64,000 bases of DNA from Spinellus fusiger (GCA_025094145.1 JALLLS010000037.1:1-64000); one strand, 5' to 3'; positions 50,713 through 62,234 are shown, counted from the stretch's first letter. Numbers and translations: made by a program. The notes: a model not told the origin generated them from the sequence alone.

Positions 50713-50720
50713 TATAAAAG
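50713..50720 (+). promoter_or_regulatory. TATA box of the zinc-finger gene
   Basis: TATAAAAG, 57 bp before the first ATG (50777) of the frame that leads into the zinc-finger protein. Position and sequence fit a polymerase II TATA box. Confidence 0.5.
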
Positions 50721-50776
50721 CATATTACTATCTATACTTGCGGGTTTATTCGCTTATTCCATTGTACCCTATTTTC

Positions 50777-51788
50777 ATGTTTTGCTTCCAAACTTTTAGC
50801 AACCAAAGCCTTTTACAATCAGGCATTCACCAAAGAACCTGGGAGAAGCGTACACCAGAAATACACTCGTATTATTCCACAGGCCCAATAGAGTATTCCA
50901 TCACCATTCCATCCCAAAAGAATTATTCGGCTATGATAACGCCTTCTAGACCTGCACCTTCATCACATCATTGGAATATGTATTACTCACAACCAACTGT
51001 TCACAGCATGTCTTACCAAAATGTCCTTTCTACTCCTCCTACACTTGCTACTCCTCCTACACTTGCTACTCATTCTACTCATTCTACTCATTCTACACTT
51101 TCCACACCTTTACCTTTCCACACCTACACTTTCCACAATGGGTGGCTATTCCTATTTGTCTGAATCAGATGCAAGTGATACCGGTGCCTATCAGAACGAA
51201 ATCTATATACCAGACATACTTGAGACCTATTCGCCAGCGTCTTGTTCCACGGACAGTTTCTCTCTATGGCCGGTGTCTGCCACCACTGAGACCATTGAGA
51301 CTACCGAGACTACTGAAATAGCCCAAGTTACTAAAGTTACTGCGGCCACTGCTAGTACTACTTCAACGAATGCGACCACGACTACTGCCATTTCACCAAT
51401 CCTATTTCCCTGTGATTTCGTATCACCTTATGAACCCAACCTATCTACCTCTTTACCCAATCACCCTATGACATGGCCTTCTCCACTCTCCACAGAATGT
51501 ACAGAAACTCATGATCCTCTTCTTTTTGTCGAACATATGCATGTGATTCCACCTCACTCGCCACACACGCCACCCAAACCTCATCGTACACTCCACAAGT
51601 GCCCCTTTTGTGCGCACACAAGCAATAGAGCCAATAATATGAAGGAGCATATTCGTACTCATGACCCGTTACGTCCAAAAGACTTCTTGTGTCCATTGTG
51701 CGACAAGAAGTTTGCTCATAAGCATGACATGAAACGCCACTCCAAGTCTCATGCCCGCCAGCCACGCCAGCCACGTCGCAAGGCATAA
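50777..51788 (+). CDS. C2H2 zinc-finger protein (putative transcription factor), apparent one-base frameshift
   Basis: Two overlapping frames make one sensible protein. The first runs from ATG 50777 (MFCFQTFSNQSL), rich in Ser, Thr, Pro, His and Tyr, with repeats of TPPTLA and HSTHST. The second contains SYLSESDASDTG and runs to TAA 51786-51788. They join smoothly (FHNGGYSYLSESD) if one G of the GGG at 51140-51142 is removed, giving about 336 aa. Alternatively, translation could start at ATG 51138 (216 aa). Two tandem C2H2 fingers end the protein: CPFCAHTSNRANNMKEHIRTH and CPLCDKKFAHKHDMKRHSKSH, followed by a basic tail. Two-finger proteins of this kind bind DNA in the nucleus; the targets are unknown. 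The frameshift may be an assembly error, because both halves look well conserved as protein. Confidence 0.75.
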
Positions 51789-52640
51789 GCTCAGGCTATT
51801 GTTGACTTGTTCTTGCTGTTGTTTCCTTTGTATTAGATGTGTATTTCCTTATTTAGATTTTCTTCCTCCTATTTTCCCTACCATTACTACCATGCCATTA
51901 CAATTATTACAGCTCTTACTCTTACTCTTACTCTTACTCTTACTCTTACTCTTACTCTTACTCTTACTCTTACTCTTACTTTTAGTTTTAGTTTTAGTTT
52001 TACTCTACCTTCTATGCACATCACAAGACAAACAAAAGATAAAGTTGTTATAATGGCGTCTTTTGCTCTATTTTGTGTTTTTATTTTATTTCCACTCTCT
52101 AGTATTGTGATTGTCCTTTTTGTTCTATTGTGATTGTGATTGTGATTGTGATTGTGATTGTTATTGTGATTATCCTTTTTCTCTCTCTTTGTTTTCTTAT
52201 TATGATTCTTCTGTTATATAGTTTCTACTGTTCTGCTTTCTCATTTACTTGTTCTTTCATCCAGTATCATCTGTAGCTGTGATTATGTCTACCCTTTATT
52301 AAAAATAAACATTATTCCTTTTCTTCTTGCCTTTATGCCACTTGTATATTCTTAAGGACACTGAAAATAAATGAACAAACATTGAATTGCTGTACTGTTA
52401 CTGTAACACGGATGACGCATCTCTTTTACACAATGAGCTGTAGCATAATCACTTTTCTATTTTGCTTTTCTTATCAATTTCCAAAGTGTGTATAGATCTA
52501 TATCTATATCTATATCTATATCTTTATATATTTAATCCTGTTTTCAGCTTGTTCCTATCTATTTCTATTTCTCTTTCTCTTTCCTTTTTTTTATCTCTAT
52601 TAATTCACACCCACCCTACATTAATAGATCATCCAATTCC
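51789..52640. other. Intergenic region with a hexamer microsatellite
   Basis: Holds the 3' UTR of the zinc-finger gene (AATAAA near 52303) and simple repeats. No gene is seen. Confidence 0.5.
51913..51980. repeat. Hexanucleotide microsatellite (tcttac)n
   Basis: About 11 copies of the hexamer tcttac, 3' of the zinc-finger gene, followed by a short (ttttag)n run. Confidence 0.9.
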
Positions 52641-53032
52641 ATGACAGACAATGGTACGAGTGCAAAAAACAGTTGCACCCTTCCCCTTGACTTGGCCCTC
52701 TACCACCATTTGGAACAACGCACACAGGATTTGTCAAGTGAATTTATGGCTACTGTAGAGAGACTACAGACCCAAGTTCAGCAGGTAACATGGGAATAGG
52801 AGTGTCTAGTCATTGACAGGAGTAGATGACGGCGTGGACTGCTGATGCAGGAGAGGTGTATGTTGCTTCTGTGCGTCTCTTGTCCCAGGAAATCCAGGCA
52901 TGCAGTGACAAGACAGTCCAACTGATCACTCATTGTGATGAACTTGATAAGGATTTCTCTCAGTTGGTGGATCTGTCACGTCAAATGTAAGGGTATTTGT
53001 TCTTTTCTTTTCATTAAGCTTATATAATGATG

Positions 53033-53074
<42 letters not shown>

Positions 53075-53160
53075 CAATGTTCTTTTGGGTGTGTGTGTGC
53101 TATCACTACAGACAAGGCATTGACAAGGCATTGAGTCAGTTGCAGCTGATTCTCCAGTAA
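52641..53160 (+). CDS. Small coiled-coil protein, BORCS6-like
   Basis: Three exons, 52641-52784, 52826-52986 and 53112-53160, giving 117 aa and ending at TAA 53158-53160. It is almost entirely helical, with heptad-like spacing: DLALYHHLEQRTQDLSSEF, VASVRLLSQEIQACSDKTV, LITHCDELDKDFSQLVDLS and QGIDKALSQLQLIL. The ending (repeated short helices, then a CDELDKDF-type turn and IQGIDKAL) resembles the C-terminal region of BORCS6, a subunit of the BORC complex that positions lysosomes. It could also be another BLOC-1/BORC-type coiled-coil subunit. Length and start are uncertain, since an upstream exon could exist. Intron 2 contains an aat repeat. It converges with the peroxin 7 gene, stops 103 bp apart. 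Confidence 0.6.
53027..53072. repeat. (aat)n microsatellite in intron 2 of the small coiled-coil gene
   Basis: About 15 units of aat. It is the third aat tract in this window and the second that lies inside an intron. Confidence 0.9.
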
Positions 53161-53263
53161 TACTCTCTCTCTCTCTGTGTGTGTGTATGTGTGTGTCCCC
53201 TCTACACTATAACAACAATAAAGAGACCTTTTGTCTGTAGGTAGAAGGGTGCGTTTATCTCTA

Positions 53264-54592
53264 TTATCGCAGCAATGGCGGGGGAATATACACATGCACC
53301 TTTTCATCCCACGCACAAGACGCTATCTGCCCCTCTCTGTAAAGATTAAAATCAACACCCAGTACAAATTCAGTGTGCAGGTCATGAATCCCTATCATGT
53401 GACTGCCCAAGGGTGCTGCTGTGTCCCAGAACCGCACACTCATATCATAGCCCCCACTGGCCACCACATTGGGTCTGTGGGGAGAACATTTGACTCTACG
53501 CACGGCATACTCATGCCCCACCAAACACACAACCTCCCTGTCCGGCCGTCTTCGATCCCATACCTTGATCGTGTTGTCGACAGAACCCGTCACAAGGGTG
53601 TGTTCCTGGTACTTGTTCCAGTCTACAGAGAGAACCTCGTTTGTGTGTGCATGGAGGGTTTGTATGGACCGGGGGCTTTTTGTGTCCCATAGCTTGACGG
53701 TGTGGTCTCCCGAGGCAGAGGCGAGTAGTGAAGGGTGGTACGGAGACCAGGCAGTGCTGTAGACACAGTGGGTGTGTTCTGTGTAAGTGTGAAGTGACTG
53801 GGGTGACTGTGGATTCCACTAATGTAAAGAAGTAGGTTAGGCATAAGCCCATACCCTTTCTCTCCTTTTCTCTCTCTTCTCTTGTGCTTACAATCTTCAC
53901 GGTATGATCCCACGATCCACTGCAAAACATGTCTTTGGTGGTGAGGTTCCATTCGACTGAAAATACTTCGCGTTGATGTTCTTGCCAATGATGGATAGGG
54001 AATTCCTACACATCTCCATCAGTTGTCCTTTTTCTTTTCTTTTTCTTTTCCAAACTCACAGCCAATGTCATATCCCACATCTTAATCGACCCATCACCAC
54101 TTGAGGTCACGACTTGGTTCTCATTGATTTCACTCCATGCCACATCGAATAATCCGTCCTGTGTATCGTAACTAAGTCTTCAGTTGTAGCGACACCCTCA
54201 AGAAAGAAGAAAAGAAAGAAGAAAAGAGAAAAAAAGAGAATCACCGAGTAAATATTGACTTACATGCGTTCTACCATCATCCCATCATTCACCACGAGAA
54301 GATAGAGCCGTCCATTCCCCACCAGGCCAAAATTAGAAGAAGCAGCCACTGCCAGTTTGTTATCAAAAAAGGGACTCCATTGTACCTTTATTATTTGCAT
54401 GGAACACACTTTATCAATGCACTGCACTACAATGGAAGCACACAAGGCAAACATGCAAGTGGCCACGCTACAGACACACTTTTTCTTTTTTTTCTCGTCT
54501 TTTTCTCGTCTTTTTCTCGTCTTTTTCTCGTCTTTTTATAGATCACTTACAGAGTATCCGTTAAATCCTTCTGTTTGGAACTGAACAAACAT
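53264..54592 (-). CDS. PEX7: Peroxin 7 (PTS2 receptor, WD40 protein)
   Basis: Cytosolic receptor that carries proteins with a PTS2 signal to the peroxisome. Five exons on the minus strand: 54551-54592, 54264-54385, 54060-54177, 53892-54005 and 53264-53818 (316 aa; the family is about 320-380). It begins [14 protein letters not shown], then [20 protein letters not shown], the hallmark N terminus of Pex7. WD40 repeats follow: [80 protein letters not shown] and [20 protein letters not shown]. The last, [11 protein letters not shown], closes the propeller. The acceptor of exon 2 is AAG. The first intron (54386-54550) carries the minisatellite listed separately. It is convergent with the small coiled-coil gene. 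Confidence 0.93.
54489..54536. repeat. Minisatellite (tttttctcgtc)n in the first intron of PEX7
   Basis: Four to five copies of an 11-bp unit, pyrimidine-rich on the plus strand. It lies inside the intron between exons 1 and 2 (54386-54550). Confidence 0.85.
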
Positions 54593-55590
54593 AAGCGAAA
54601 AGAAGAAGAAAAAAGAGAGACAAGTGAGAAAAAGAAAAAAAGGGAAATAAGAAATAGACAATAAAGGTGGAATTAAGCTGACTGAGATACATCTTTCGTG
54701 GTGGTGGCGTGGATTGAACATACTTGTCCTGAATTTCACGTGCCTCTACAGTGAGTGGTGTAGCAAGAGAGTAGATTCCACCTATTCTCACTCTCACTCA
54801 CTCTCATTCTCTCTATCAGAGGCACTGTTCTACTGTTCTACTGTTCTACTCGTGCAAAACACACCCATTCCAATGATCCAATGCCCATGAAATGTCTTTT
54901 CCTTGCTTCATCATTCTTCTTATTGAAATTCTTGCCAATTCATAAGAGAGGGAATGGAGGGTGGTGCATTTGTAAAATGAAAAAAGATAGAAAAGATGGT
55001 TTTTTTTTTAAAAAAAAAAGAAGAAAAAAGGTGAAAAATCCAAAGTGAAATAATAGTAAGAATGAAGAATAATAAGAATGAAAAAATATAAAAAAAAAAG
55101 ACATATCAAAAGAATAATTTTTTTGTATGAAGTATATAAAAGGTGAAATGAGTAAGGTGGGTTTGGGTGGAGGACCGTCAAAAAGGCGTAAGAGATGTTT
55201 TCCATAATAGCAGAGGTCTTGGTGTAAGTAGCTGTAGATGTGTTAGTGAGGTGAAGGTTAGGTGAAGAAATGAAAACATAGAAAACAAAGTAGATGAGTT
55301 ATCTTTTGTATTGGGCTTGTTTGTTCTGTTCTCTCTCTTTTTTTTTCCTTTTTCTTCATGCTGGGCATTTTCCCTTTGTTTTATATAGATATATAGATAT
55401 ATAGATATAGATATCTATATCTATATCTATATTCCTTTTGCTTTCTTTCTATCCTCCTCCTCCTCCTCTGTTGTTGTTGTTGTTTCCATGTCCTTCTTCC
55501 ACATCTCCTCCTCCTCTTTCTCTTTCTCCTCCTTCACGCCATTCCACACCAAACCCTCCCCTCTCTCCAACCCCCTCTTTTTTTAGTGTG
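54593..55590. other. Intergenic region between NRP1-like gene and PEX7
   Basis: Contains the PEX7 promoter (about 54593-54900), the ctactgttct repeat (54829-54850), and an atatag/ctatat palindromic repeat (about 55384-55433, centre atatagatatctatat). No gene is seen. Confidence 0.45.
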
Positions 55591-57515
55591 TTAGGCCTTT
55601 CGCTTGATGCCACCCGAAGGTGCATAGCCAGGCGTAGACTGAGGCGCATAGGGCTTGTTGGCACTACACTTGAGACACTGGAATCTGGAGGCAAAGTTGT
55701 GAGCGTTACAAGAAGGACTATAAAGTTAACAAATCATGTTCATCCCCACGTAATCCACTCACCAGTACCAATCGCCTGCACGGAAGGTTCCACCACTGGC
55801 AGAGGGAGGATAACCAATGTTATAAGAAGAATTATAATTGGAGTGGCCATACCCATTGCCATAATTATTAGGCTCAGGCGTGTAGCCGTAGCTGGGCTGC
55901 GTGTAGTTGTTGAAGGGCGTCGGGTTGGGCGTATGGCAGCGGAAACACGTGGCGCGAGAAGCAAAGTTCTGGAATCCACACGATGTGTTGGGACAGTACC
56001 AGTCGCCGGGACGGAAAGTGATCTGTTGGTGACGTCCACCACTGCCATAAGCCGAATTCACAGGAGACGACTGGGATGTTGGGTTGGGCCTAAAGGACTG
56101 GCATCGGTGGCACTGGACACGCGATGCATAGTTATGGAAACTACACGAAGGGTTAGGACAAATCCAGTCTCCAGGATTAAACGAGGTCGTATGAGCCGTG
56201 GGGGTGGTGGAGGGGTTAGGGTTCTCTGCATTGCACTTGAAGCAATTGCGACGAGAGGCAAAGTTATGGAAGTTGCAGTTGGCGCAGTTCCAGTCGCCAG
56301 GACGCAGCAAGCGACTCTTGGCCTGGAGGGGGAAGGGCACTAACATATTACCCGCTGCCTCAATCACCCTCTCACTACTAGGACACACCTCAATGGGTCT
56401 GTCCCCAAGGCACCGGCCATTCAGTGCCAATGCCCGCATCGCATCCTCATGTCCATAGAACAATACAAACCCAGAGATGCTAGGCTTGGCATGGTCTGTA
56501 GGCTGGATCATCCACATCGTCGTGGGTCTGAGTCCATTCGAGGAGAACCACGCCTCCAACTCTCCCTGCGTCACTTCAAAGGGAAGTCCTGCCAAGTGGA
56601 TCACCTTGGACTCTTCCTTTTTGAATTGCTGCAAGTCTGCATTGGTGTCGATGGGATGGACAAACACATCAGAGTGCTGGAAACTAGTAAAATACCGAAT
56701 CACATTCACCATCGTCAGACAGGCATTCAACCCCACCGTCTCATTGTTCACATGGGTGAGCTGGAAGGCATCGCACAGGTCCTTGAGAGACGTCGTGCGC
56801 AGATTGATGTCGGGATGATGCACCTGCCAGCGCTGGATTTCCTGCTTGAGATCAAACATGCGGCAAAAGGCAATGTAGTTGGGGAGATCTACGCTCTTGT
56901 CTCTTGCTTCTCGGGGAATCTGAATACGCAGCACCCATCCGCCATGCGTCACAAAACAAAAACTCAGGGATTTGGCCTGGATCTCGGTTTTGATGTAGTG
57001 GTCGAGAGCCTGGATGGCGTCTTTTAGACTGCCTGCCGATTCCAACTTGTCCCAAGTGATCCCTGTGACATCGGTGCAGAAGGAGGTCAGAGGCGTGCGT
57101 TCTGGTTTGACATAGAACTGTTGTTTATGCGTGACTTGCATCGTAGAGGCATCCAAAACAACAAAGGAAAATTCTACATGAGATGTTAGTTGAAAAGAAT
57201 AACTCGTTCACTTGCCAATGATCTCTGAGTTTTCCTATTACCAGTTCAGTCACTTATCACACACAAAGAAAAAAGAAAAGGGTGGGCCGTGTTTACCTTG
57301 GTGACCTGGATAGCAGCAGGATTGGTGGGGTTCTCATCACAGGTGGCCTCCACATTAAGGACAATAAGACGCTTAAAGGGAACATTGGTCTCTGATCCTC
57401 CAGATTCTGTGTTGCTGTCCGTGTCTTTGTCTTGGGCCTCCTTGGTGATTTCTGTTGTGGTGAGGAGAGTACTAGTAGAAGCACTGGTTTGGGTGGTAGT
57501 AGATGTGTTGTTGCT

Positions 57516-57590
<75 letters not shown>

Positions 57591-57998
57591 GGTGATGGTG
57601 GTAGCAGCAGTAGTTTCAGGAGTAGTGCTGGTGGGTGAGGCAGTGGTGTTGGTGATAGAAGAAGGATTATTAGTAGCAATACTAGTAGGAGCAGTGGGGG
57701 CAGTAGTACTGTTGCTACTGTTACTGATAGTAGGAGTGGCAGCAGTGGCAGTAGGAGTGGTAGCAAGGCTGGTAGCAAGACTGTTAGCAGGAGTAGTGGT
57801 GCTGCTGGTAGGGAGAGTAGTAGATATGGCAGGAGGAAGAGAAAGAGAAGCATCAAGAGGTGAATATTCAGAGAAAGATTCTACACTCTCTTCTATTTTA
57901 GCTGTGTCCTCGAATGGAGTCTTCTTGGCCTGTTGTTCAGGTTTACCGAGGTCATCCGCCTTTCTCTTTCTGTCACTCATTAATGGGGTGTTTTCCAT
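55591..57998 (-). CDS. NRP1: Nrp1-like RNA-binding protein: pseudo-exonuclease, RRM and four RanBP2 zinc fingers
   Basis: Four exons: 57297-57998, 57216-57234, 55763-57173 and 55591-55717 (752 aa). Residues 30-200 are disordered, with homopolymeric Thr, Asn and Ser runs (about 135-165). An exonuclease-like (Eri1/ISG20 type) domain follows: RLIVLNVEATCDENP (about 214-228), DASTMQVTHKQQFYVKPERT and ETVGLNACL. Its DEDDh positions look degenerate (NVEAT instead of DFEAT; ETVGLN instead of HRGIDD). Then an RRM (KVIHLAGLPFEVTQGELEAWF...ISGFVLFY, about 440-530) and four RanBP2 zinc fingers (about 547-725) of the form GDWxC-x2-4-C...FASR-x-x-C-x-x-C. The domain order matches yeast Nrp1, an asparagine-rich stress-granule protein. 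An upstream start at 58058 is possible; 57998 was chosen (MENTPLMSDRKRKADD). Exon 2 is 19 nt, and the second intron begins with GC. Confidence 0.82.
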
Positions 57999-59719
57999 GG
58001 TGAAGTGATTCAAGAGACTACACGAGCGCACGGTTAGATGACACACTTTATAAGCCACATGATGACGTAGCTATTGATGATGTCGGATATTAGAATAATA
58101 GTCTCATAAGACAGTCCATAAGGTGTCTTGGTGTTGATATGTGCGTCATAGAAAATAGAATATTCTTTCAAAGGATGTATTATACATGCTATTCACTACA
58201 CATATGGCTTATAGTGCATCTTTATAAAAATAAATCCAGCCAATGAAGAAACAGTCTCTTTACTGTTTCTTCATTGCTCTCTAGAATTCACAGTGGGTTG
58301 GAAGAGAAAAGAAACGTGATTTGCTATTGGCTGTCCATGCATAGGTGCTGAGAATAGAAGCAGGGCATATGAGATTGAATTGATTGGAAAAAACCAATAT
58401 CAATATTACAAACATTGGGTAAGCTTGTTTGTGATATGAGGTGAAAAATATGCATGGGTGTGTTTATTTTCACGATGAACAGAATAACACAGATGCTAGA
58501 TTAACACTCTTTCCATGTTATTTCTATAGTATGCAGGTACATAGATAGACTAGTATATTCAGTGTGAATGAGTGACAGAAGATAAAATGACAGGGATAGA
58601 GTGGGATTAGAGTGAGAGATATTCTGTTCTTTGCATAAATTGCTCCATGAAAGAATGCTGTCAGTGCATTTGAGGTGATTGTATGTTATGAATTCAATTT
58701 GGCTGTTCAAAGCATAAAACTAGTGTATAAGTAAGTGTTCATAGCATAGACTGATGTTTTAAGAAATAGACTTGTTACATTAACAAACATGCTTTTTGGT
58801 TTCAGCTATTAGAGCACTCTTAAGTTTCTCCAATTCAACATATTTCTTATTCTTGTAAAACCATTGAATATCTTCTACTGTTAAAATAGAGTTATTCGAC
58901 AAGAATCACTTACTCTGTAGAAAATGAAACTCGTGTTCATTTTATTATATTAAAACAACATAGCAAAAAGTGTAAAGAAGAAGACCCCCAAATGATAAAA
59001 GAGACCTCTGTGTACAATGAACCAATATGCCATTCTAAACCCCATACCCCTGTGCTCTAACAGAAAAGAAAAAGAAAAAAACCTATTTCTTATGTATAGA
59101 AATGTCTCTTCATTTGGACTTGTTTCAAAGGTAAACTGTATTTCTATTCAATAAACATATCATGAGAACACTGAAGCTCTACATACTTCTGTAAACAAAG
59201 AAATACATAGGGAATGCAGTCCTTCTTTGCTCTTTTTCATATGGGGTGAATACACAAGTCGATGAGAGAGTCTTTGGTTATTTCTCCAAGAATTCATATA
59301 AAAAGACACTATAGAATAATAGAGTACAAATAAAATGTATTAAAACTCTTTCAGTATCTTTTTCATTCCTTTCTTGTTTGTGTTTATTCTTATACAACAC
59401 TATTATTATTATAGAAAATTATAATAATTGGTAAGACAATCAACATTTAAAAAAGTAGAAATTTCATTCAATGCTAGTGACATGTCTACTCTTTTATAGT
59501 TAGTTATTTTGTGATATGCTGCTACTTTGAAAGACCTGTTTATTCCCTCTTCTCACTCACTTATTGTTATTATTACCAGTGTTATTGTTATCATTAAAGA
59601 AATCACCATTGGGTGTTGCTGAAAATCCATTCTTCATTCATAGAAGAGGCATAAAAGAGACCCGGGCTCACTTTTTGTTTTGTTTTTAGGTGCAGTGAAT
59701 AAAGACAAAAAAGGTATAA

Positions 59720-59795
59720 TAATAAATAAGTAAATAAGTAAGTAAATACATAAGTAAATACATAAGTAAATAAGTAAGTAAATAAATAAGTAAAT
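59720..59795. repeat. (aaataagt)-type tandem repeat
   Basis: Alternating aaataagt and aaatacat units over about 75 bp. It gives spurious tyrosine/isoleucine-rich frames on the minus strand. Confidence 0.85.
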
Positions 59796-61572
59796 AAAAA
59801 GAGACAAGTGTAGTCTTGACGGGCAGGACACGTTCTCTGTAAACTACCGTGCGTGTTCTTCTTTACGAAATGAAATGAGATCTTTGCTCTCAAGGGATTT
59901 CCAGTGGTGGAGTTTCTATTGCCTAACGACATTCACCCATTCACCCGTCCCATCAAGATATAAATATAAATATAGAAAAATAATAAAATAATAAAATAAT
60001 AAAATAAAAACAACCAAACGGGATGATTGTTTTTGGGGTAGATGGGCCTGAGATGGGAAATCCAGCCATACATTTTTAGGATTATTGTACAGAAAAAAAA
60101 AAGATCAATGCAGGTCTTGCAGGGTCTGTTGTTAATGAAGATCTGTTCAACACAAATATCCTTTGTATTTACTTATATTTTACTGACAATGCCTTTAGAA
60201 AACAGTAGAGACAATAAAGAGCGGTTTTGCATCTATTTTTCTACAGCTTTGGAAATACTCTTTTGTTTCTTATCCTTATCCTTGTTCTTATTCTTTTCTT
60301 TTCTTATTATTCTCTAAAACAGGGAAGATGAATTTCAAATAGTGAATTAAAACAGAGAAAATAGAAATGCTTCTAGAAGTCCAAACCAACAACAATATAC
60401 ATAGAACAGCCAGCCAATGGATAAAATAAACATTGTTTTTCATAGACAAAATGAATATGAAAAGACAAAAAATATAGAGATAGAAAAACAAAATCCATTC
60501 TTTTTTCATTTTCCATTTTCCATAAAGGCACGTTTTTCTTTCTTCCGTCATTAGGAGAGGCGGAGAAGTGAAAACGTGAGCGACTACTTAGATGAGGAAG
60601 AGAAAGAAAAAAAAAGAAGATAAATCAGTCCGTCCGTAATAGCAATACTAAAGACCGAGCCTGTTTGTCTTTTTACATTGTCTAGTGTGTCATTCATTAG
60701 ATTATTAATTCATGACACATTTATTTCCATAATAAACTGTTCTCTCCTCCTAGACCTTGTTTTCTATTGTTTATTGTTTGTTTTTTACACTGATATTTTG
60801 TGTCTCTGTGTCTAAAGCAGCCCACAGCAAAAAAAAAAAAAAAAAGAGGCATAGATGTCACTTTCTATGGCCTTCTTCCTCTGTCAATAAATAAATAAAT
60901 AGTACAAGAATGTGTTACAGTGATTTAAAATGATTTTTTCCAGAAAGGATGACGAGTACATCCTATTGGCTCCAAACACCAACAGTTCATCCTCTTGTGT
61001 AAATTTGGTTTCTAAAGTTAGCACAAGGCCTTAGTGTTTATCTACTTACTCTGTACAAACAGAAACAAAGACGCATGGAATAGAAAGATGGAATAGAGAA
61101 TAGAAGGCTGAGAAGAAAATAAAGCTTTTTGGCTTGTGAAAAGAAAGAACTCTTTTTACATTTGCTTCTTGGTAATTCTTTATGCAGGTTGATAATAGGC
61201 TGTGTTACTGCTTGAAGTAGGTAGATATGTAGGTAGATATGTAGATAGACTATATAGGTAGACTATATAAATAGATATGTAGATGGACTGTGTGGGTTCA
61301 ATGGGATGAGTGATCATGGAGATAGAAGAGTAAGGAGACTGGACACTTCATCAATTTAGCAGCATATCAACATGGAGTAATACCATCCTATAACATGATA
61401 ATAGCAATAGAATATAATAGTAAATATAATAAGAGTCCATTTACACTCACCACCCCCTTGTTTATTTATTTATTAGAGTTATGCTTTGATTTCTATTCTG
61501 TGTCTGTGTCTGTGTCTGTGTCTGTACCTCTATTTGTACTGATCTCATTCACCTTCTCTCTATCTCTCATAG

Positions 61573-61650
61573 GTCTCCAATAAGTCTCCAATAAGTCTCC
61601 AATAAGTCTCCAATAAGTCTCCAATAAGTCTCCAATAAGTCTCCAATAGG
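61573..61650. repeat. 11-bp minisatellite (tctccaataag)n
   Basis: Seven consecutive copies of the 11-mer tctccaataag with almost no variation, in the spacer between the NRP1-like gene and the acidic protein. Confidence 0.95.
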
Positions 61651-62234
61651 CCAATCTCATCTCAGCTGCTAATAAGACATAGTCTTTGCCTTACCCATAG
61701 GTTTATCCAATCTAGGTTCAATATTGACTCCATCTCTTCATTATTAGCCACATCAAGGGTATTCGTCGATCCATCTAGAATAGAAATAGCAATGATTGAT
61801 TTGCAACCATATCTTCCCTTAACTCCCATCTCTTTAGTTACTTCTTTCCCAAAATGCTTTCTTAATTACTATATTTGGTAGTAAAGAGTACTAATACGGC
61901 GATATATTTCAAAGACAGATACTGGGATTCAATGTAGAATCACTACAAAATTAAATATTTTTTCTATAGTATGACAGGTCACTAGAACAAGTGCCTATAA
62001 AAAGCCGATCCTTTCATGTGTCCATGTACTTAATATTGCCAACTGCCTGTCTCTATGAATAGGACTCCAAGTGGATCTAAATATATTTCTTGATATATTT
62101 CCAGATATATTTCCAGATAGTTATATATAAATGTATATTTATAAGTGCCCTGATGTTATTTGGTTTATTTGTAGGGGCACCCCATGTGTCTACTTGCGAG
62201 TGTGTGTTGTAGTGTCTGTTTGCCTCTCACTCAC

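Noticed and set aside
51021..51137. Leucine-rich start of the zinc-finger frame (MSFLLLLHLLLLLHLL), which could be read as a signal peptide
   Set aside because: It is the out-of-frame reading of the TPPTLA/HSTHST repeat, whose other frame has a natural composition. A signal peptide on a C2H2 protein is unlikely.
55438..56343. 300-codon plus-strand frame opposite the zinc-finger part of the NRP1-like gene
   Set aside because: It lies antisense to four conserved RanBP2 fingers and has Arg/Val/Ile-rich nonsense composition. The minus-strand protein is clearly the real one.
57289..58008. Long plus-strand frames opposite the NRP1-like exon 1 (valine- and leucine-rich)
   Set aside because: They are the complement of the Thr/Asn/Ser triplet repeats of the real gene, with no domain of their own.
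59603..59932. Minus-strand frames rich in Leu, Phe and Tyr at 59.6-59.9 kb
   Set aside because: They are translations of the aaataagt repeat.
61573..61650. Regular repeat that might suggest a CRISPR array
   Set aside because: The 11-bp units are contiguous without unique spacers, and the genome is eukaryotic. It is a minisatellite.
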